From contig JAJEKV010000001.1 of NCBI GenBank assembly GCA_021234155.1, positions 25,223,189 through 25,287,188 of the forward strand: a DNA stretch of 64,000 nucleotides. The letters run 5' to 3'. Source of the stretch: Isoetes taiwanensis (lineage: Eukaryota; Streptophyta; Lycopodiopsida; Isoetales; Isoetaceae). Below, piece after piece: positions 58,268 through 64,000 of the stretch. A program made the translations under genes and the position numbers. A model generated the notes under the pieces. The model worked only from the letters and a program-made list of their open reading frames with translations. It had not been told where the DNA came from and made no database searches. The stretch's first letter is position 1. Each line of letters begins with the position of its first letter.

Positions 58268-58578
58268 GCAAAATGTATTCCAGAATACACTTTGCCCATC
58301 AGGCGAAGAGCAAAGTGTATTCTGGAATACACTTTGCTCATCGGCGAAAGTGCAAAGTGTATTAGGAATACACTTTGCCTATCGGAGAGCGAGCAAAGTG
58401 TATTCGGAATACACTTTGCCCTTCAGCGTAAGTAAAATGTATTCGAATACACTTTACTCTTCACCCGAAAAGGGCAAAGTGTATTCGAATACACTTTGCA
58501 CGCCGATGAGCAAAGTGTATTCGAATACACTTTGCTCTTCGCTGATGGGCAAAGTGTATACGGAATACACTTTGGCCC
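58268..58578. repeat. Palindrome array B, between the divergent genes
   Basis: Eight palindromes of 24-28 bp at 58270, 58309, 58350, 58393, 58433, 58475, 58510 and 58549. The consensus half is GCAAAGTGTATTC with its reverse complement. The centre varies (CCGG, CTGG, CGG, CG). Spacers of 10-17 bases share ATCGGCGA or its complement TCAGCG-like text in alternating orientation. The array lies upstream of both genes. Confidence 0.92.
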
Positions 58579-58794
58579 TCTAAACAAATCGAGAAAACAA
58601 AAGAAAGGCGTACTATGTACTTTACATGCTTACCCGTCCATTGTTTTCGCTATGTGAATCGGAATCTGACAAATATATATTAATCGGAAGGGCTTAGGGC
58701 TGGCGACTAAATCTCTGAAAAGCGGAATACATGGCCCGAATTTTCAATTTTCTTTTTTAAAGGTAGGCAAGCTGTCGGTTGTGTTTTCTATGTG

Positions 58795-58925
58795 ATCGCG
58801 GAATACGTCTTGTCCAAACACTACGGATAAGTGTATTACGGAATAGCATTCTTGCACACACCACGACAAATCTTTGCACCACGAATACTATTCCGAATAG
58901 CATTTGTATTCTCGAATAGCATTAG
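58795..58925. repeat. Palindrome cluster C, degenerate
   Basis: Loose copies of the same core: CGGAATACG, GTGTATTACGGAATAGC, CGAATACTATTCCGAATAGC and GTATTCTCGAATAGC. They sit directly before the DUF7869-type gene. Lone copies also occur at about 55975, 56593 and 58066. Confidence 0.7.
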
Positions 58926-58973
58926 TCCAATCGACTTGTGAGTTAGTAACAAGCCCACAATTTTTGCGGTTGT

Positions 58974-61900
58974 TTGAAATGGTTAACCGCCGTGAACAAA
59001 CTTCCACCACCATTTGTTTGCCCAAGTACCTCTACTTCGGATGGAACACAAGACGGAGATGCTTCTTCAACACCTACCTCGACAAGGTCTTTGTTACTTC
59101 TAGAAGAAACTCCGAGTCCAGTAACTAGTAGACTGCCACCACCTTTCCAACCCTCTCCAAGTCCAATAAGAAACCGGCTGCCACCACCTTTCCAACCCTC
59201 ACCTGTTGCACGTAGCAATCTTCCACCACCATTTGTTCCATCCCCCGACACTACAATGGCTCGACCTCGGCCAAATTTTTGAACGGACTACCTCCGCCGT
59301 TTGTTGTTTCTCCATCTTCACTTACACATGCCGGGAATCTGACTCGGCGTTCAAGGCTGCGAGATTCTCCATCGTTTCTCCACCACGATTTCACTACAAA
59401 TGAAGGCGACCTGCGGCATCTACTCCTCTTCACACAAACGTGGTGACACATGGGTTTGCAAAATTTCGATCGCTATAAAGAGATGTTCGATCGAACTCCC
59501 CGTGAAGACGCTACAACAACTTTGGCACATCATATTTGGCCCATCTCCTTCATTCAACCTTTGCACCTCCGCCTTTTTAAATTGCGACTTCCGTGGTTTG
59601 TTCTCCTCTACAAGCACACCACTAAGGGCAGAGGAGGTCACCCCCAGAGTAGAACTCTCTTCAGAAGATGAAGACACCAACGAAGTGCAACGAGATTACA
59701 TGTTCTCTAGCCAGTCCACCAAAAAATTTAAGGTGGATTATGGTGTGAGAGCATGCTCCTCTAAGAAGAAGAAGAAACCTTATGGGACGAGCATAAAATG
59801 AGAAGACTTTTAAGAAGTAAATCTTTGCTCATTGGGTTGCATCAACAAATTTAACATGTCTAAATTACGAGCAATTAGAGACAACTACAGTTCAATGACA
59901 TTGGCTGACCAGAATGCCTACTTGGCCTATCATGTAAGGCCAGACCGCAACACCTTCTTGCACTACATTAACCGTCAAGAAGTTTGCCAGAAATGCTTTA
60001 TGGTTGTCCACCGTTTAGGGACTACCAGAATGTCTAGAATACACAAAAGACTGGACAAAAATCCAGCAATTGATGATCATTGTGGACCAAGAAGAGTTGT
60101 AACCATGCATGCCCTTGCTGCTGTGTCATGGATGGAGAAATATTTTAGAGAAACATGTGAGAAGCTGCCTAACAGCAACATGTATCATTTAACTGATAAC
60201 ATCACCAAAAAAGATGTTTTTAATGAGTACAAAGAGACTTGCACTCAACTTCAGCACATCTCTTACTCACACTTCACCAGATTGTGGAAAAGTGAATTCG
60301 GTTTAGTGAAAATTCCGAGGAGACACAGAATGTCTGTTTGCTCAAGGTGTGCAGAATTAAAAAGTCAAAGAGAAACTGCAAAGACAGAAGTCGAAAGAAG
60401 TAAGCTCATGTTCTTCAAACTCTCACTTGTTTTAAAAAAAATGCTTTGACCTTATTTCTTCTACAGATATTGTGCAACAGAACCTTGCCAGACATCGTGA
60501 ACAACAAGCAGCAGAGAGAAGAAAGCTTGCCAAACACAGAAAAAAAGCACTACTCTACCACATTTCTTGAACATTCCTAAAGATGTGCCAGAGGAATGTT
60601 TTGTTAAGGTCCACCTTGTAGGAGCTATGGTCTTCAAAGGAAGTCTAAAGTGCAAAGTATTTTTGACATATCCAAACTTGCATGGTGACCGAACCTCACA
60701 ATTACAATTCTTAACCAGGTCTGGCGAGAGCAAGAGCAATTACCACCGGTTTTTTTACGCAACTTGACAATACTACAAGGGAGAACAAGAATCAAACACT
60801 CTTTGCATCTTTGTGCTATGTTAGTGGAGCTAGGGATCTTTAGAAAAGTGAAGCTCGGTTTTTTACTTGTAGGCCACACTCATGATCAGATTGACCGGAT
60901 GTTGGCCAGATTTTTCATGCGCCTTTAGAAGGAAGAAGGCTTTCTCCCTTCCTACATTAGTTGAATTATTGAAGATTCTTACACTCCCACTCCGGTGATC
61001 GATCTTCTTAAAGAGACCGCTGATTTCGAGAGAGTTTGTTTTCTCTCAACGTTCGCAGAGAACAAAAGCCGTGAACAAGTTGAATGATCTCACCTTTCAA
61101 CATCACATCAAGTTCTACTTGAAGGATGGCGAGTTTCTTCTGAGGGGAAAAAAGTATACCACAACTAAGGATTTGGAGTCCACAAGAGGGATTACGCTTC
61201 CTTAAATATATTCGGACACTTCCTTCATAGAAGCGTCTTTGAACAACTTCCTCTCAAAAATCCTAAGGAGTCCAAGCGAGAAGAAAAGTACCCCGAGTCA
61301 TCCTTAAAAGCCATTGAAAATGGAATTTCCTCGGGCTTTAAGTACTTCTTAGAAGAAGATCGGATGTGGTGGAGTAATTTCTTTCTCGAAACAGAAAATT
61401 GTTGTGAAAAATATAGCTCTAAGGCAGGTTGCAAGAACCATTTCGATGGCCTAACACCTTCCATCAACCCCAAGACAAAGCGGGGTCCAAGCGGTGCTAC
61501 ATTAGCTTTTGCATTAGAAGAAGATGAGGATCGAGTCATGTACCTCGGACCAAGACGCAGAATGAACCTCAAGGTAATATCACGTAAATTTGCAAGGGTA
61601 TGCTAATTGCTCTTCCAACCGAGGAGGATGACAAAGGTCGACCTTTTCGGATAGCAAAAGTGCTTGACACCGTCAAGGAGGAAGGCTTAGTCACTAAACT
61701 CAAGATTCATTGGCTTGCAACACGATCAGAAAATGCTTTTGAAGGTAGATATGAGTTAGAAATGAGAAGCCAAGGAAAAGGAAGAAAGTCCAAGAAGGTG
61801 GGTTGTAGGGATGAGCTGATCCTTAATGACGCGTGACTATATTGTGCTATGATTTTAAATTGAAATCGACAATCGTCTACTTGAGGAGGACTATCAATTT

Positions 61901-62191
61901 GCTTAAAAAGCTTGTAATTACGAAGAAGAGGATGAAGAAGGTGGTGGCAATGCTACACCATCTGTTGATAGTGATGAGGAAGATAACTCAAGCACTTCCT
62001 CTAGTGACAGTGAAAAAAGTGAAGGTGATGAGGATGGTATAAATGAACATGATGACGTCTTGGATCCCTCCTTCATCACTCCTCACACTTTTGCACATAA
62101 GCGAAGTCTTAGAAAAAATCAGAATTTTGTTGTGAATATGAAGATTGTATCTTCAAATTTTGAGAATACTACAGTTTCAGTTACGGACTAA
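58974..62191 (+). CDS. DUF7869-type transposase-like protein, frameshifted
   Basis: Start is uncertain (near 58979). The N-terminus is proline-rich with LPPPFQPSP-type repeats (58990-59300). A Ser/acidic stretch follows (SSEDEDTNE, 59665) and then a KKKKKPYGT basic patch. The core from 59860 reads LADQNAYLAYHVRPDRN, then CQKCFMVVHRLG, YHLTDN, IPRRHRMSVCSRCAELK. A 67-bp intron (60400-60466) follows, then RHREQQAAERRKLAKHRKKA. The transposase-like part has QLDNTTRENKNQTLFA (from 60760) and, one frame over, LVELGIFRKVKLGFLLVGHT with HDQID (to 60894). The C-terminal part has RGPSGATLAFALEEDEDRVM and IHWLATRSENAFEGRYELEM, then an acidic tail to a stop at 62189-62191. Such proteins have an RNase-H-like fold and are linked to transposons (family knowledge, moderate certainty). 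Many single-base slips. Confidence 0.68.
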
Positions 62192-62890
62192 CTTCAATTT
62201 TTTGTTAAATATTTTATCCTCTGAAATTAGGGTTTCTCACGTAAAATATACTTCAAGAACATTCTATTTGCTAAGAAAAATGACACTTTCAAACAGTCAA
62301 TTCTTTCGTTGCACAAAAAAATTAGTCACTTTTGGGGGGGTCAAAATAGAATTTCATGCATCTTTTTTTTTTTTAACCTCGTTTTACCCCCTTTTTGTAA
62401 AAAAAAAGGGGGAATCTTTAAGGAATATTCCTTTCGCTCTCGTTTCAATGATTTGCTCCCGTTTAATACGCAACTTTGTTGAATTCAAAGGAAAGGGAAA
62501 TGCTCACTGCTTTGAACGTCAAAATGTAGTGATCTAAAAGACATTAAGGAACTATTGAGAAAATTAAGAAAGGTCTAGTAAATCAAAAAATAAACACATC
62601 AAAATAAATTTAATGTTACATCAAAATTTGTTGATGTAACAAATTTAACATATCAAAATTTGTTGCAACACTAGGCTTGCAAGTTTAGCGCCCTAAGAAT
62701 TAGATCAATATAACAACATATTCATGAAGTTGTTAGAAATCCATCATAATGAATTCTATCTACAAACCATTTATGGTTTCAGTATACTCATGGGGTAAGT
62801 ATATCTCATCCAAATTTTTAAATTATCAATCCAAGCTCAGAGATTCAGTTTCTCTTGGTGCTTATAGCTTGCATGTCAATGTGATCTTGC
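62192..62890. other. Right flank of the element, homopolymer-rich
   Basis: CCCCCTTTTTGT followed by an A run and GGGGG (62387-62412) can form a stem. T runs lie near 62365. A frame at 62402-62537 (GESLRNIPFALVSMICSR) is open but unassigned. AT-rich repeats of ACATCAAAATTTGTT occur at 62617-62665. Confidence 0.35.
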
Positions 62891-62894
62891 AAAA

Positions 62895-63290
62895 TGGGCA
62901 TTCAAAACTCACCTGTAAAGATCGCAACCCAACCAGTCCCAATATTCCTGAAAAAATTCCACTGGAAAACCATCTAGGCCAGGGCACTTGTCCTTTTTTA
63001 AAAGAGAAGCAGTTGAATGTAAGTCATTGATGGTGATGTCTGATTCTAGGTGCGCACGTTATGCAGCTGACACATGGGGTGGACCTTCGACAAGACTGCA
63101 GATTGCATATCCTCCTGAAAGGGCAACTGATGTCTGGAAAAAAATGAAGAAAAGTGGTCGTGGAGATACTGCTTCAATTGAACCTGATCAGAACACTCTG
63201 ACCCATCAGGCAAGATAAGGGAGTTAATAGAGGCCATCATACGCCTTGTCTTAGCCGCCCGAAAAAAGAAGTGAGAGCTCGAGATCAAGA
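62895..63290 (-). mobile_element. L1 ORF2 fragment
   Basis: The minus strand reads PDGSECSDQVQLKQYLHDHF then SSFFSRHQLPFQEDMQSAVL, matching the linker before RT of the L1 at 21430-21230. It continues with KDKCPGLDGFPVEFFQ at about 63000-62945. It is truncated on both sides with no poly-A nearby, so it is a scrap of a second, related L1. Confidence 0.8.
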
Positions 63291-63750
63291 TACAAACACT
63301 GTATTCTGTGATGTTGGCAGAGACAGGTATGCTTTCACTAGAAGGAGAGGCAATTTATTTGTTTCTTTTACATATTGTTTGACTGCGGTCATTGTCATGT
63401 GATCGTCTCCCACTTAAAGCTATGCAAGAAATGCTATCAACTAGATGGTTCTATGAAGAAAAAAAATGGTTGGACCGATGGAATATTTCTATAGATGACT
63501 TGCCTGATCAACCAATAGCTTTGCATGATTTAATAAGGATCAAGATAATTGGGAAGCTATAGGCATGGAAGGGTCGGCCTTTTCTACACTCGCAGGCCAT
63601 CCATGCATCGTGCCATGGAAGCTAGATGCAATATAAATATTATAATACCCTTTTTCTTAAAAACATTCAATTCATCAAGTGAAGGCTAAAATCCAATGGA
63701 TTTCTACAAGTTGTTGATATTTATTTAACAATAAATATTTTAATATATTA
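63291..63750. other. No gene recognised
   Basis: Short frames only. One near 63445-63540 (WLDRWNISIDDLPDQPIALH) is open briefly but unassigned. Confidence 0.3.
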
Positions 63751-63756
63751 AAGTTG

Positions 63757-64000
63757 AATCGAATTGATTTTATCATCCGCGGAGATCAATCGGCCATGAG
63801 GCCCAATAAAGGAGCGCAACAGACTTATTACTATCTTGATTAAACCCTCTGAAGTGTTTTCGAGGGAAAAATCATGGTAGTAATAAGAATGCTGACAAAC
63901 TGTACAAATATACAAACATGCATTATGACACATATGTACATGTCAGGTGAGTGTCCGAGGCCATAGCTGAGCTCTCATATCTCCTAAAGGTACTCTCAAC
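63757..64000 (-). mobile_element. Non-L1 LINE 3' end (copy 4), runs off the window
   Basis: GAATCGAATTGATTTTATCATC then GCGGAGATCAATCGGCC and GTTTTCGAGGGAAAAATCATG match the 3' UTRs at 52950-53060 and 7690-7810. The body would lie beyond the right edge of the window. Confidence 0.75.

Larger units (their letters stand above)
54086..62480. mobile_element. Candidate mobile element: ParB-methyltransferase plus DUF7869-type gene
   Basis: An 8.4-kb block holds two divergent intron-bearing genes that share one style of indel damage, with palindromic arrays between and inside them. At the outer edges, TTGCAAATTAAACGGGAG (54090-54107) and, on the opposite strand, GTTGCGTATTAAACGGGAG (62474-62456) may be terminal inverted repeats. 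AATTCAACA lies further out on both sides. The left motif is itself half of a stem (AAACGGGAGTG TTGCAT CACTCCCGTTT, 54099-54126). I found no clear target duplication. The element limits and its mobility are inferences from gene content. Confidence 0.5.

Noticed and set aside
58268-58578. CRISPR-like array
   Set aside because: Regular repeats and spacers are present, but the repeats are perfect palindromes of variable centre, the spacers share sequence with one another, no cas genes are nearby, and the surrounding genes are spliced.
54435-62191. Bacterial or viral contamination
   Set aside because: Both genes contain GT-AG introns and lie between plant-type LINE sequences on the same contig, so foreign contamination is unlikely, although not excluded without read data.
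62402-62537. Coding exon reading GESLRNIPFALVSMICSR
   Set aside because: Open frame only; it overlaps the proposed right end of the element and matches no family I recognise.

Overview
The window is nuclear DNA from a land plant, about 60% A+T and rich in repeats. Host genes carry GT-AG introns. One is a TPR-thioredoxin (TTL) gene, a family known only from land plants. Another encodes the organellar-type DNA gyrase A C-terminal domain. Plant-type L1 LINEs, hAT and Mutator-like remains fill much of the rest. I cannot name the genus; a large-genome fern, lycophyte or gymnosperm would fit. Almost every recognisable coding region is broken by single-base insertions or deletions while splice sites and amino-acid similarity across frames persist. 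Either many loci are young pseudogenes or the consensus retains long-read indel errors.

Layout. 0.4-4.8 kb: TTL gene on the minus strand with its leader and promoter. 4.8-18 kb: intergenic DNA with a Mutator-type MITE (6.36-6.82 kb), pieces of a non-L1 LINE family (7.6-10.2 kb), short tandem duplications and a purine-rich repeat zone. 18.1-18.6 kb: foldback element. 18.6-23.6 kb: an almost full-length L1 on the minus strand, abutted by a second poly-A element (23.65-25.3 kb). 28.2-31 kb: an unassigned tandemly duplicated ORF and a 707-bp foldback element related to the one at 18 kb. 32.7-35.9 kb: decayed hAT transposon with internal duplications. 37-38.3 kb: another non-L1 LINE. 39.76-47.68 kb: a 3.96-kb tandem duplication containing gyrase A exons. 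50.6-52.7 kb: promoter-like module, a degenerate GAATCT array and an AT-rich inverted repeat. 52.9-53.7 kb: LINE 3' end and a long perfect hairpin.

The most interesting region is 54.1-62.5 kb. Two intron-containing genes are divergently transcribed. The minus-strand gene joins a ParB/sulfiredoxin-like domain to a beta-class DNA amino-methyltransferase (motif IV DLPYGF, then motif I DAFSGSGTT). The plus-strand gene resembles the DUF7869-type transposase-like family (QLDN...RENKN, VGHTHDQID). The DNA between them, and one intron of the methyltransferase gene, holds arrays of near-perfect palindromes built on GTATTCCGGAATAC. A short motif, ATTAAACGGGAG, lies in inverted orientation at the outer edges. 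I infer a eukaryotic mobile element carrying its own bacterial-type methyltransferase, with the palindromes as possible methylation, binding or control sites. The window ends with an L1 fragment and another non-L1 LINE 3' end.
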